From Stercorarius parasiticus (taxonomy: Eukaryota > Chordata > Aves > Charadriiformes > Stercorariidae): a DNA stretch of 64,000 bases. This document shows, piece after piece, positions 15,001 through 28,700 of the stretch (its first letter is position 1; each line of letters begins with the position of its first letter). The translations under genes and the position numbers were made by a program. The DNA lies in contig VWZL01000658.1 in assembly GCA_013396915.1 (NCBI GenBank), positions 879,473 to 943,472 on the forward strand. The letters run 5' to 3'. Under the pieces are notes generated by a model. That model saw only the letters and a list, made by a program, of their open reading frames with translations. It did no database searches and was not told where the DNA came from.

Positions 15001-16666
15001 TTTTAATTTCCTGAGAGTTTCTAAACTGATGTTGGAACTAAATATTTGGTACTTAAATATTTCAGTGTTCACACACCAAACACAAAAGCTCATTTGAACA
15101 GTCACTTCCGATGCTAAATGTACAGATTTTGATTTACATACAATGACCTCCTTTCTTTGGAAGTGAGATGCAGCTACTACTTTGAAATACTGTTTTATCT
15201 GTGTTGATTAGCAATCATTTACTATAAGACAGACATTTCATATTATCCTCAGGGTTGAAGTGTGACTCTACTGCTTTAGGCAATACATCTCCAAAGAGTA
15301 TTCTATTTCTTGTAATACTGAAGTATAGTTTGCATTGAAATGGCAGTTTCCCTGACTTTGTGTTTAAAATGAAATGTCTTGAATGTGGTCATGGTACCAT
15401 CACCTGTATTGACACCTCTGAGTCTTTTCCTCGGGGAGAGGGGGGGCAGTGAAGTTGAGCAAGGAGAGGGGCATTTCTCCTTCTTTCCGCCTTTTTCTGA
15501 TCTGATCTTCTGATCCTCTGCCTCCAAGCCCTTTCCCAAAGCAGAAATGCTCTGCTGGTTGTTTTGCTCCAACTCTGAAGAGAGATGTGCTGCCTTGGGG
15601 TAGCCAAAGGCCTGAGTCGATTGGGCAGCAGAGGGTGGTACACAGAATTAGTATGGTGGCCACGGAGGTAATATCCACTCTTAATATTTGGTATTTGGAG
15701 TTCTGTATAGTACATTGGTATATCACCATTAGGCACATTCCCTTGTGTTTTGAAGGGTTTTTTTTTTATGTTAAATATTCTCATATCAGTATTTAAAGAA
15801 GAACTGAAAAGTAATTTTCACAGATCGGTGCAGAATTTAACATTCCTTGCACTCTGCCTACACGCAGGAGTTTGGAAGTTATGCAACCTCTTTTTATAGA
15901 GTTGTGTCTTCTGGTGATCTAGGCTTGCTCAGTTATCACTTAGAAATACAAGTGTATTAGGAGCTTTATACAATACAAAACTTAGGTCATGACAGACTAC
16001 CCCATGCCTCTCAATATAAAAATATTTATCTGCAGTAAGGTTCAAGTAGAAATGGCTTCCATCGCTATGTATACTGACTTGAAAACTACCAAGTAGAAAA
16101 GACCGAGTTGCTGTGACATAGGGCCGTACACACTCTGGTTGTGGAAAGAATTTGCATGGAGGTGTTGCATATTTAGTTCAGACAGAAGAAAAAGAAGACT
16201 GAAAACCAAGTGCCCGACACAGGAGCGATTGCTGTTGGTTATCTGCAGCTGTGGGGGAGAGGGAGGGCTGTGGCAGGGCACATTGTCACCTTGGCGCTGA
16301 GGGAGTGCCCTTCCTGACAAACCACCAGTCGTTATTCCAAATTGCGGAGGTACTAGATCATCACAGTGCAATTGCTCAAGCAGTTTTTTTAAGATGAGCA
16401 AAACACATTTTTTTTTTCTGATCTCGTTATTTGGAGGAGACTGGGCCTGTTTTTTCAGAGACATTACACACAGAAAAATCCACCTGAGGCAGACACCTGG
16501 CATGAAAAAAATTTTGCCTGAATGCTCATAGTTTGGCAACATTTTAATAAGCAAATGAAAACAGTATGTAGTAATGGGAATTCAGCTGCAGTGATTGCTA
16601 CCAGATCCACCAAGAATAATGGACTTGCATGCCAACCCAGACTTACGACAAATATTGTGATTGTAG
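1..16666. other. Non-coding stretch upstream of CREB1 exon 2 (probable intron 1 / 5' flank)
   Basis: No exon of a gene I know is recognisable on either strand over this 16.7 kb. It is moderately AT-rich with poly-T/poly-A tracts, short CA/GACA repeats near 7337-7356 and TA/TACA-rich sequence near 555-590. There is no CpG-rich segment that would mark the untranslated CREB1 first exon, so the CREB1 promoter is probably left of the window. The longest frames (152 aa at 3630-4088 minus, 170 aa at 16042-16554 minus) have no recognisable domain. That this is CREB1 intron 1 is inferred from the known untranslated first exon of the gene. Confidence 0.55.
14027..14071. repeat. Short tandem repeat, about 14 bp unit x3
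   Basis: Three imperfect copies of a unit close to CACTTACACATCTA stand head to tail. This is a short non-coding minisatellite with no apparent function. Confidence 0.6.
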
Positions 16667-16788
16667 GTAACTAAATGACCATGGAATCTGGAGCAGAGAA
16701 CCAGCAGAGTGGAGATGCAGCGGTTACAGAGGCAGAAACCCAACAGATGACAGTACAGGCACAACCACAGATTGCAACGTTAGCCCAG
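16667..16788 (+). CDS. CREB1: CREB1 exon 2 (first coding exon)
   Basis: The acceptor TTGTAG ends at 16666, followed by 8 nt of 5' UTR and the start codon at 16675. A second in-frame ATG follows at 16681 (MTMESG). The exon encodes 38 residues, ends in phase 0 at CAG and is followed by the donor GTATAA. The coding part starts at 16675. Confidence 0.95.
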
Positions 16789-19700
16789 GTATAAAAATCA
16801 TACGATGTAATAGTTTTACCTATTGGATAATTTTTTTAGGAGGGATAATGTCTGCTCATGGGCCTGAGAGAAGGTTCCATTGATACAATTCTGAAACAGG
16901 TGTGATGTATAGTTCCTTTAATATTTGTCTTCACATTTTTAAAGCAGTAGAGATTTTTAACTTCCCATCACACTAGGCTGCGTTAGTTCTGAAGAACTGT
17001 GTGTGTGAACTGTGTAATGTTAACAGAATAATGAATGAAAAGATTTCTAGCATTCTTTACCACAACCATACCACCGAAAGTTATTTTTTTCAAAATATGT
17101 AATTTACTGTCTTTTTTATATTGACTGGATTGTTTTGCTGTTATGTTTTCTGTTAGAAACTTCTCTATAGCAGTCAGTTATATTCTGAAGAAAACAAACT
17201 GAAAATATAGATCAATAATGCAGCAAATACAACATCTTATCAGATGTTATATCTGCCCTACCCAGGGCAGGGGGGTTCGAACAAGATGATCTTTAAGGTC
17301 CCTTCCAACCCAAACCATTCTATGATTCTGTGGGATTAATATTATAAACATTATAATCAAGTGGAACAACCTGGCATTTGACAGCTCATGTTATCCTGTT
17401 GTCTCCAGAATTTCACAGAATTGTTGGCTGTTTAGAGAAAAAGCAGTAGATCATTTATTATCCCCAAATTATTTTGGAGACAAGAAATGCGATCCCAGCT
17501 ATGGCTCTGATTTTTGGAACCTGCTTTCATTCTTGGATACGCTGATGGTTGGCAGGAGCAACTCCATTGTGTAAATAAGTACAGAATCTGTTTGGCTGTC
17601 TTCTGTAACCATTTCATTTTAAAACTATTCGCAGTCTGCAAAGAACAAACAGGTTTTTTAGACCTCCTAATTTGGGGAATTGAGTGTCTTTTACGTGGCA
17701 CAAGTGTTAAGTCGCTTAACATTGTATAAATGATTAATGTCTTTTTCAAGTCATTACACCTTTTGGTAAACCAGAGATAGTACACTTCCATTCAAGTGAT
17801 AGTACAGGGATTGGAGCTGTTAAAATGTATGGGGTGATTTTGTTCAGCGGAGCTGTAGTGTGAATTTACAGGACACCAGCTGCCCTGCACCAGCTTGCCT
17901 CTTTGGGCAACTTTCTCACTGTCTAACTTAGGCACAGGATGTAGGTGGTGTGAATAACACTTCAGCGTGAACTGAGTGGAAGTAGTTTATTTCTCTTGCA
18001 AAACCAGTAAACTGCTTCTTACTTGGTATGCATTAAGATTTAGTCCAGAGAAGCAGAAATGTTTCCAGTTCGTGTACTAACATACTAACCTCCAGGTAGC
18101 TGAACTTACAGGTATGTAGTGGGTTGAATGCACTCTAGTCGGGCAAAATTACCCTGGCGCTTGAATGACATTTTTTTCTGAGTAAGAAAAAGCTATTCAG
18201 CTATGCTTAAAAACCATGTGAACCACAAAGGAATATGTTGCATTTTTCCTAATTTCCTCTGTTACCATTCACTGTATTATTTCAACCTCAGCTTTTCCCC
18301 AAGCTTTATATTCCTTGTGGAGGTGATACAACAGTCTAAATGTAATTCCTTGTCTTGTTCACATCAGTGTTACGTTATTACAATATTTTTAATATGTGAA
18401 GTGGCAGTGTTTGGCATTAGGGAGTGCCCTCAGAGGCTTTGGCAATTCTAAATAACTAATTATGTCAATTTAAATTCTTTCATTATCTCTTGTAAGGTCA
18501 CCCCTCTTATAAGCTTAGTTTAATTGCTGCATTTTTAGCGAGTTCAGGGTAGTTTTTAGAGTCAAAAGGAAACTCGTTCCAGTTCCACAAGGTATGAGTC
18601 AGAGACATCTGCGGAAGTTACACTCTGCTGTTGGCTTCATCCAACCGCAGAGTGGCCTCCAGTTGATCAGCTTTGCTGTCATTGCCAGGGACTGTTTAGT
18701 CAGACATGCATTATTAAAAAAGGTTGCTTGGTAAAGCAATATAATTTGCCAGAGGAAAGCGTGCACATGTTAATCTCAGTCCCAGTTTCTCTCGGATGTG
18801 AGTTGAGTACCGCCATGTAATACTGCAGCCGTTTTCCTGAAAAGGAAGGTAAAGGCAAACACAAATTTGTGGATTAGGGAGAGAGACAGCTGTGGAGGAG
18901 AGAGGTCTACATGTAATTCCCCTTAATTTTGTTGTTAAGCAAGATTTCCTTGTGAGTGGCGGATGTTTATGGAAATTCAGAGATCAGCTAGCGCAGCTTT
19001 TTGAGAACCACGTGTTCGTGGGGACAGCAGAGGATTTACTTACAGAGCAGCTCTTTGAGATTAGGTAGGACAGCAATGCAGACCCTTCTGGCATTGCAGC
19101 TGCATGGATCAAAATTTCTGAAAATACTGTTGAACACGAGAGGATCGTTAAATTTTTCCAAACTTCGGTGTCTAGGAGAAGTCTGGTAGGTCAGTGACCC
19201 ACGGCCTGGCTGTCGTCTGCAAGGACTCACGCTTGCCTGCAGCCCATCCCTGAGGGCTATGGTGGTGTGAGTCGGGCACAAACCAAGGGCCGTGTCTGCT
19301 AGCATGGCAGCCCTGGATCCCTCCTGCCTTCAGGAGCCCCCCAGCCACCAACAGGTGCACCGTGTCACCAGACAGTTGCTGAGTTCTGGATGCGCACCAG
19401 GGCATCTGCCCAGCCACGTAGCAGCCTTGGTGCGTGGTCCATCAGCTGCCCGTGGTAGTTCTTGTGACCTTCCAGGGTGAGACTTCCCTGCCTGGCGTGA
19501 AGAGCTTTGTGCGGGTCTGGCTGTCCTCGGAGCCTGAGCACCACGTGCCATGCCAAAGTCGTTAGCGTATGTATGCCTCTTGGCATAGCCACTGTGCCTA
19601 CAGGTCTGTGCTGGAGAAACAAAGTTGTGGTTAGGAACTGAGGGTTCAAAACGTGAGCCATTTTTCCTTATAGGAATAACTCTTAAAACTAGAGTTTGTG

Positions 19701-22700
19701 TTGACCCGTTAACACTGTCTCACAGTAACTGCCTGCAAACCCATGGGTTTTCTCTGAACACACGGTCAGTTTTCTTCATTTAAGTGGACTTTGCCAACTA
19801 CTCGATATGGTTTAGTCTCTGGAAGGTCTGAAAGGTGTGACTCCCTAAAAATTTTAACATCTTACATCTGGCGAACACTCTGCATTTTCTTGAGTGAGAA
19901 CAAAAATAGCTCCACTCCCATATGTTTCTGCCTTTGACTCAGCAGTGTCTGTAGGAGTGGCACGTCCTAGCACAATATCTAACTGAAGTTAGCAAAAGGT
20001 AATAGTGTGTTCTTATTAGGTTACCTCCAAATAGAGGCAGTTGTGTTTTTCTCATTCTTGTCAGTGGTTTTACAGGCGATGGTTTGAGCCTGCAGAAATT
20101 CTGCATTAGATTAATTTGTAAAGTAGGTCAGATGTTGGGCTTAGGCAGTTCAGGGGGTTTTATATTATGCTTGAAACATTTGGGTCTTCTAACTGGGGTC
20201 TAGAAAATGCATAATTCTTTCACCAAAAAGTGTTCTTCGTAGCAAAATAGGAAGATTTTGCAATAACCTAATTTATGCTCACTGTCTCTTCTTTGCAGGT
20301 ATCTATGCCAGCAGCTCATGCAACGTCATCTGCGCCCACGGTGACCTTAGTCCAGCTGCCCAATGGGCAGACGGTCCAAGTGCATGGAGTAATTCAGGCT
20401 GCCCAGCCGTCAGTTATTCAGTCTCCACAGGTCCAGACAGTTCAGGTACAGACCGAAGAACATTCCTATTATGTGAATTGGGCCATTTGAATAGTCCTGC
20501 TAGTTCACTGGTTTCTGATGTGTGTGTGTCCTGGATTGTGTTTTTGCTTCTGTAAACTTTTAAGAGCATGTTGAAGGCAAAAACTGTACAGTATTTGCTA
20601 GTCTGTAGCACTTCTTTTCTGTTCTCGTTTAACCACTTTTCACTTTCAAACATTGCTGAGTTTCATTTCCCTCTAGAATTTGGTTGGTGAGTTTAACAGC
20701 TTCATGGTTTTTCTTACGGTATTACTCTGCTTTTTCTCTCTACTGTATTTTCATACATCATTACTAAGTAAGAGTTCATACTATTCTGAAGTGAACAAAA
20801 GGGTTGGGGTTTTATAATGCAATCTTTAATCATTAATGAGGCTGATATTCTGGGATGAGAGTCTTTACTACTTGGAAAATACTTGCATTGGTTTACAAAA
20901 CAGATGTCTGTATGTTAATGGTCCTTAAAATGAACCTATCAGTCCTCTTGTAAAAATGGTTTTGAAATTCCCCGTTGAATGTTGTTTGCTTTGTAAAGCC
21001 TTAGCATTTTCTCTTCTGTAAAGCAAGACAGATAAGGCAATGTGATGAGATAGCTTGAAGACTTAGGAGACAAATAGTCTGAAATCTTTAAAACTTGTAA
21101 CTTTTTTTTTTAACCACTTTTAGCCCAGTGTTACTGAACACAGAAATATAAATTGCTTGGCGTACAGCCGCTACACGGGGCAAAGACCATACATCATTCC
21201 TATACTATTAGTACACTGAGCCAAAAAAAAGTTTAATTTTAAAAAGTAGACATCATCACTATTTGATACAGATATTTAGCTAGCTATTATTTTTTTAAAA
21301 ATAATGAGGCATACATAATTTAAAACTAGGCCGTTCTGATAATAATCTTTTGTTTAGTCCTTGTCAGCTTTAGTGCTGAGGCTCTGGCAGGCCCTACCCT
21401 CCTCAGCCATCGCAGTCAAAAGTTTTGAGTCTATCGGAGTGAGCAGTTTTCAGATAAGTGCACAAGTTACTAGCCCAGAGGTGGAAGGTAGGAGACCGAC
21501 AATGAAACCATGCTTGGAATTCACCTGGCTCAGTGCAAAGCCAGAACGTGTTTGGAATGCTGCGATATTCAAAGCCCAGTAGTTCACAGTCAGCCTTGGA
21601 CCTGTTCAGGCCCTCCATCTGATAACTGCGAGATTTGGGCGCCAGCAAGCTTTTGGAGCCTTTAGGAATCTTCCCTACAGCACATAAAATGTCAGGCTGC
21701 GAGTTATGTTTCTCACACAGACATTTCTCTATTCAGTAACTATCGTTAGCTTTTGTATATTTGTCATGTGACTATAGTCTTTTGGAAAACAGTCTCTGGT
21801 TTTATGTATTGGAAGTGTTTCTACATTTTTGGCACAGTTCAAATTTAAGATTATTGAAATATGATTGATACAAACATTTTATCTTTCCTTCATAAAACTT
21901 CATCATTTTTTAGCACAGATGTTCAGAATTGAAGCACTGCATTATTTTTTAGCATCTTCATGTATAACATTTTCCTGACAATTTCCCCCCCAAAAGGCAG
22001 TCTCACTATAACATACCTACCCAATTATTTATATATTGATGTTTCTCAACTTCAGTATTTTGCTCTTTGTTTCCAAACATTTCTGCTATCTTAATTTGGT
22101 TGTAGTTTTTCCCTTCCTGAATTTTACTAAAAAATCTTCCCTTGTTACCTTAAAATGGATGGAAACAAGGAATCACGGAAAGCAAAAATTGTATAGAATT
22201 ACTGTTCATATTTTCTTAATTGAGTATTTAAATTCTAAAGGACATTCTCACAGGTAGATAACTGACTGTGGTCATTCTTCACTGGATCTGTTGCTAAACA
22301 GTCTGTCCTTTCTGTTTGTTGCCTAGGTAGAAGCACTGTAGAATACTTGTATTGTAGTGTTTTTCACAGGATCTCAACATTTCCTTAAAATAAAGACATT
22401 GGAAGTGTCTTGCTAAGTTTGGTTGCTCTTTTTATTTGCAGATCTCCACTATAGCAGAAAGTGAAGATTCACAGGAATCAGTAGACAGTGTCACAGACTC
22501 ACAGAAACGAAGAGAAATTCTTTCCAGACGACCCTCCTACAGGTACGGAGGTTAAAAGCTGAAGCATTTTGCTTGATGGATGCGTTCTTCACATGGGGAG
22601 ACAAACAGTGTGATCGTATAGTTACTTTTAGATTTACCATTTAACTGAAATCTCTCTTCTGCAATGTCTTTCCATGGAATAGGATGTAAAGAGATAAGCA

Positions 22701-25700
22701 AAATAGGAGAGGAGGAGGAAACCTCAGCTGTTACACTCAGTTAAGGCAGAAATGAGCTGAGAACAAGCTAATTGCCAAATTTGTGAAACATTGAGGTGTC
22801 ATTGTGCTAGTGCCTTAGAGCTAGCTTTAATGGATACTTAATATTTGAAATACAATGAAGCTTTGCAAGAAAGTGGCTTCTGTATGATCTGTAGTCTGCA
22901 AAAAATCAACTCCGTTGTTTTTCATTATTGTTGAAATGCTAGCAGCAATCAAACTTAATTCCTTTTTCCCATGAGACTTTCAACAGCCACGTGGTGTTCT
23001 GTGGCTCAGAGAGAATTTCTGCTTGGGCAAAATTGTTTGTGTTTAAAGTTTAAAAAGTCCAGGTATGAGTTGAATGTAGTGATAGGCATCTGGTATCTTT
23101 AGTTGTCATGGCAAATACTTCTGTGGTAAGACCAACTGAGGTGCTCCTTCACATGGTATTAAGTCATATGTTACTTTATTAATTAAGCTTTTGCACAACT
23201 TTTTCTGGCTGTACTAAATCTCACTTTTCATGCTTAAAACACGCTAAATAGCATTAGGGAACAGTTCTGGAGTTCACTGGGTTTTAAGTGACCTGTGGAT
23301 TCCTGCTGCTTCAGAAAATTCAGATGCTCCTTTTTTCTTTATGAGCATGGCCTTAGAAATATAAAGTAGAGTCTAGGCCTGAGCATACGTCACACATTTA
23401 CTGTTTTTTTATCGCAATTGTAGGTTATTTTCTACCTTCTCCAGCAGCCTTCAAGGCTGTTCTGCTGAAGATAGTGAAAATCGTTAGTGAAGATCCCTAG
23501 CTATGATAGATCTGGGAAGGTATATTGTGAGGGGCCGTGTTGCTAACTTCAAGGCTGCCACAGACTTCCTTGCAGTCTGTTTCTGCAGTGAGACACTTGC
23601 TTTTACTATATATGGAAGAATGGTTGTATATCGTGAAAGGACAGAGCTAAGTAAACAAGCAGCAAAACTGAGAAGAGGGGACTTGTGCATGCTAACTTCT
23701 CACTGGGATGGACGCCTTTGCACACACTGATGCCACACCACAGCCTCTGTCCTCAAACCAGATCCTGGTGATTCAGCAGAACATTGTAATTGTAAAACTT
23801 GTATACGCAGCTCAGACCCTGGGCCGGCGTAGGGGTCATGTCAGTAAGACTGGCCCCAGAGACAGGATAGGTGCGGATAGGTTCACGAAATTGAAGGGCT
23901 GTACTTCTTCCTCAGAAACTCCACTTGGATCCTGCTATTGAAGTACACCATGTGTTCCCCATGTCAGTTCATAGCTTCTGTATTTGTAAAGCTGCCACCT
24001 TAGCTTCTATGTTAAATCCATCTTTATGATGGCAAAGGTAGATTTTAACCACCAGATCATATCTGACATGAACTTAGAAAGTGGTGAGCTGTAGCTTCTT
24101 CTTTTCTATTTTGAGCTTCTTGGGTTTTGTTCCTCATCCTCCCTACTCTCTCCATATTTTTTCATCTGTTTTGTCCACTAGTTTTTCTAGTCTAATACCT
24201 AGATGACAAACTCTCTGGACAGGAGTTTTTTATTTGTCCAAGTGGTGCTTGGCACAGAGGAGTGAGTGCTTGTGCAATGCTGGGGTTCCTGCATGCACAC
24301 GGAGTCAAAACAGCAACAGCAAAGCTCTGTTTGTCAAGTTGCTTAGCAGAGTGACTGCTCTCCCCAAATAGTTCCATACAGATGGTCTGGCTCCCAAAGC
24401 TTTAGGAGCCTTATTTAAGAAACGAGCGTTGTCTTGGAGCTTGGGGTCTGCAGCTGTGTTTGCTTCGTCACACTTCGAGTTCTGGTGAAAATCCACAGGA
24501 AAACATGAAGAGAATGACAAAAAATATTGCCCTTGACCTAAGTAGCATTTTGCAGTGACAGAATATGGCAGCAGTGAAAAGAGCTCGACAGTCCTCTGAG
24601 GGACAGTGTTTGGTCTAAATGATGCAAATGGCAGTAAGCGCTGTGGTCAGTCTTACAGTCATGTTCAGTGGGACTTGTACCTGTGATGCTTTAGCAGTTT
24701 TTGCTTTGGATAATTTACCCATGGAAGTAATTAAACAAACTATTTTTTCCTTTACCCGTGCTAATCTCACAGCTTTCCTGGGCAGGGCACCTGTAAACAT
24801 GACTGTGTGACTTCACTCAAGCACTCAGCGTTGTTTCTGGGGCAGGTGTTAGATCATAAACTGGTTGCTCATTACAAGCATTTCTGCTAATTTCCTTTGT
24901 ACTCAGCTCTCTGGCTGAGGCCTTTACGGTCTCTGAAACACAGCAGTTCCCCTGGTGTGAGGAGATAGGTTTTTACCTACTTTTGCTTTCTTCTAATCTT
25001 TATGTGGTTAAAAGCAGGAAACAAGTAAAAATGGACAAGAAAGAAGCATGTTTTTAAGACAAAGAGAAGGTTGTGATAGCCGTATCTTGGGTTGAGAAGA
25101 ACCTGTTGAGATGCACCTGTATCTCGTGTTGATGAGCACAGCTGTTCTGTGCTGGCTGCCTTGCCCCTCTGTGCATGGCACTTTGAACAATCCTCTCCAA
25201 TAACAGTTTGAAGATGGTGTGGGATTTTCATTCTGCGCCCATATTTTCCTTGATGGCTTACTGCACTTTTCAGTGTTCTCCAGCATTATGTATCAAATAG
25301 ACTTTTTATTTATTTATTTATTTTTATTAAAATCTCTACAACACACTGTCTTTGCCAGAAAAATTTTGAATGACTTGTCCTCAGACGCCCCAGGAGTGCC
25401 AAGGATCGAAGAAGAAAAGTCTGAAGAGGAGACAGCAGCACCTGCCATCGCCACTGTTACGGTGCCAACTCCCATTTACCAAACCAGCAGTGGGCAGTAC
25501 AGTATGTAGTCTGAATTTCTCAGTGGTGCTAGTAAGTGGGGATGAGAAGATGAAGAACTATTATTTCTATAACTGGATTAGGACAAAGCAGGAGGTGAAA
25601 ATAAGATTGCTTTAATTTGACTGTTTGATAACCATGCTTTTTAAAAACATTCCTATTGTAAGTATTTGAAATGTTAAATTAACATTCTGGGACTGCTTGC

Positions 25701-28700
25701 CACTGAGTGCAGCTAGTGCATCCTGAGGCAAAGTATGAACGACCCATAATGTTATTGTAAACTTTTTAACTTCAGGAACCGGATGAAGTAATTCAGAAGC
25801 TTCTTTTTTTCCTGGCAAATTATTAATCCTAGTTCCCAAAATTGTAACCTCATTAATATAAAAAACACTACAGTCTGCAATCACTTTTTTAGAAAGTCCT
25901 GAAAAAATGAGAACTTCAGCAACCTTATTTAAAATACTTAATAAATACAAATTTCTGTGTTTTCTTTATTCATTAGATTTTATAGCTGTCGTGCTCTGAG
26001 TTAAAGGATTGAGGATACAGCTGTAAAACTAGAATTCATACAGTCTCATACAAACAAACCCAGTATTAAATATACAAAAGGGAGAAAGAACTATTTCTTT
26101 ACATCTTTCCCTTAAAATCTCTAAAATTTTATATCTGTCTCTAATCCTTAGCCACTTCACTTAATACCCTACTTAATTTTATTGAAACTGATGTAATTAA
26201 CTCTGCTTTCCTATAACTGTAAAACAAAATGCTTGTGCAGATACTTGAGGTTTTGGGGTGTCTGTATATAGGAACACAGTGAAATTCTGCGGAATCACGA
26301 GTGAGGGGTGATGTCTCAGCACACCTGCGTGACAGGATTGAGGGAAAGAAAGAAAAAAAAAAACAGCAAAGTAGAACTGCTTGAAGGAAAAAAAAATACG
26401 TGAAACTGGACCTTTATGAATGAAAACACTGCTAGGAAGGTGCGGAGGAAGTTGTAGAGAAGGGGGGATACAATCAGAAGGAAAAAAAAAATGCCAAAGC
26501 AAGAAGAAAGTGAAACACAAGATGGATAGTAATAGCAGCAGAGGAGACTGAAGGGCATAAAGCATGGCAGAGAGGAATTTCAGATGAGAAGAAAAAAGAA
26601 AGGACTGAGGAAAAGACCTAAACCAACCAAGAAGAAAATCCTAACTAACAAATTAAAAATTAATCACTGGGGGAGGATTGTAGCTTCTCTGTGTGATGCT
26701 TTTTTGTCAGAGAAACTTAATTTGTCCTTTAGGCCGTGGTTTTTGGCCTCCCTAAAAATATGGATCTCACAAAAAATTGAAAAACTATTTTCAAAGCATG
26801 ATTTCTTTAATGTACATTAAAGTCATGTGCCTGATTTGAGGGTGTATAAGGGTTCAAGGGATTTAACTCAGATGAGTAGTCTTCCATATCTAGGTTTAAT
26901 ACTGTAAGTTACTGAGTAAATTAGTGTCTTAAATGCTGTGTCAATTTTTTTTTGGTCTTCAGTTGCTATTACCCAAGGAGGAGCAATACAGTTGTCTAAC
27001 AATGGCACAGATGGAGTACAAGGTCTCCAGACGTTGACTATGACCAATGCAGCTGCAACCCAACCTGGCACCACCATTTTACAATATGCACAGACCACAG
27101 ATGGACAACAGATACTTGTACCCAGCAACCAAGTTGTTGTACAAGGTGAGAAACTTCACAGCCAGTCATTCTGCGTAACATTTTCTCCATGCAGATAGAA
27201 GTTGCCAACCTAACTCCTTCAAATGTGTCAGGAAACAGAATTAACAGCTTTGGCACAGATAAGTCTCCAAAATGGTTAAAGAAAATTCTGGACAAAGCTA
27301 TTTGTCACGTTTTCTTGGAGCCTTTCCCTTCATATTGATAAAATTGTGGATATTTTGGGTTTACTTCTTAAAACAATATATTTATTTTTGCTTTTCCATG
27401 CTGTATGTCCTGCACTTTGTCCACATAATTATTTTTTTATATGTTCTGCAAAAACTGGTACCACCCAGACAGTCATCTGCAACAATAGTGCATTTAAAGT
27501 GAAGCATTAAAGTTAGGAAAGAAGGTTTTTTGATTCTTTCTGTAAAGACACTTTAATTTATTAGTAATTTTTTCCCCTTTTCAATTACAAGTCATAATTT
27601 CTTCCTCTTGTGGCTTTTGTAACTAGTCACAAAGTACGTAATCATTGAGTCTTAGAATCATCGAATAATTTGGGAAGGTGCGTTCCAAGATCGTTTTGTC
27701 TATCCCAGCACTTAGAACAAGCAGGGCTACTTCAACTTAGAATAAACTGGTGTTCTTTATTGTATTAAAATATGTGGTTTGGTTTATTAATTTTTTTTTA
27801 ATTAAAAATAACAGAGAAGTGTACCCCTACTTTTATGATTGTAAAGCAGGTGATTTGAAAGTTAACCAGTGAAGAGGTCTCCAGGCATCAGTGAAAATAC
27901 ATAGCCAAGAAGAATACTATTGTTGCATTGATCTTCTGGGGTTTGTGTTCTTAAGGACTTGTCATTTCTTTGGGTGATATTGGATTTTTTTACAAGCTCA
28001 GGCAAATATAGCACACTCCTAGATTACAATAAACAAATAAAAGAAACCCAAGACCTTGTTCATTCTAGAGAAGTAGTGAAGTTGAGTGTCTAGTTTGAAC
28101 TGTCTCTCTCTTGTTGGAGTAAATGCTACGTTTCTACACCCTTTTTTCTGTGCCAAATACTTACACATGTAGTTTCTCCTTTTGCACATAGACATTTGGA
28201 GCATAGCTAGAAATTCTGTTTGCCATCCTTCATCTTCTCAAAACTGCCCAAAAAGCAGAGAAGTAAAAAGAAATATACTAAGGGAGACAGCAGCACAGCA
28301 ATACAGCAAAACAAATCAAGTTATCGAGCACAAGTGAAGACTTCTTCAGCAGGAATGCCCAAAACCTTGTATACATTAATAAACTAAGACTGAGATAGCA
28401 GTGATGACCCAGATGATGGGTCATCCCTCCTGTACTGTAGCCAGAGTGCGTGGTTAGATAGATGACTAGGTGCTCTTCGGACCAAGTTTAACAGTGCTGT
28501 CACCAAATGGACATCATGTCCCCTTGTGTCTTTCAGCTGCCTCCGGAGATGTGCAGACCTACCAGATTCGCACTGCCCCTACCAGCACCATTGCACCAGG
28601 CGTAGTCATGGCATCCTCTCCAGCACTTCCAACCCAGCCAGCAGAAGAGGCCGCGCGGAAGAGAGAAGTGCGTCTAATGAAGAACAGGCATGTACATTTA

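Noticed and set aside
16042..16554. 170-codon minus-strand open frame just upstream of CREB1 exon 2
   Set aside because: No recognisable domain, low-complexity stretches and no splice or promoter context; most likely chance.
19036..19661. Cluster of overlapping frames on both strands in CREB1 intron 2
   Set aside because: Locally GC-rich sequence with frames open on both strands at once; no domain and no splice borders.
26197..26565. 122-codon minus-strand frame rich in F, L, S and P
   Set aside because: It is the reverse complement of a purine-rich intron block; a composition artefact.
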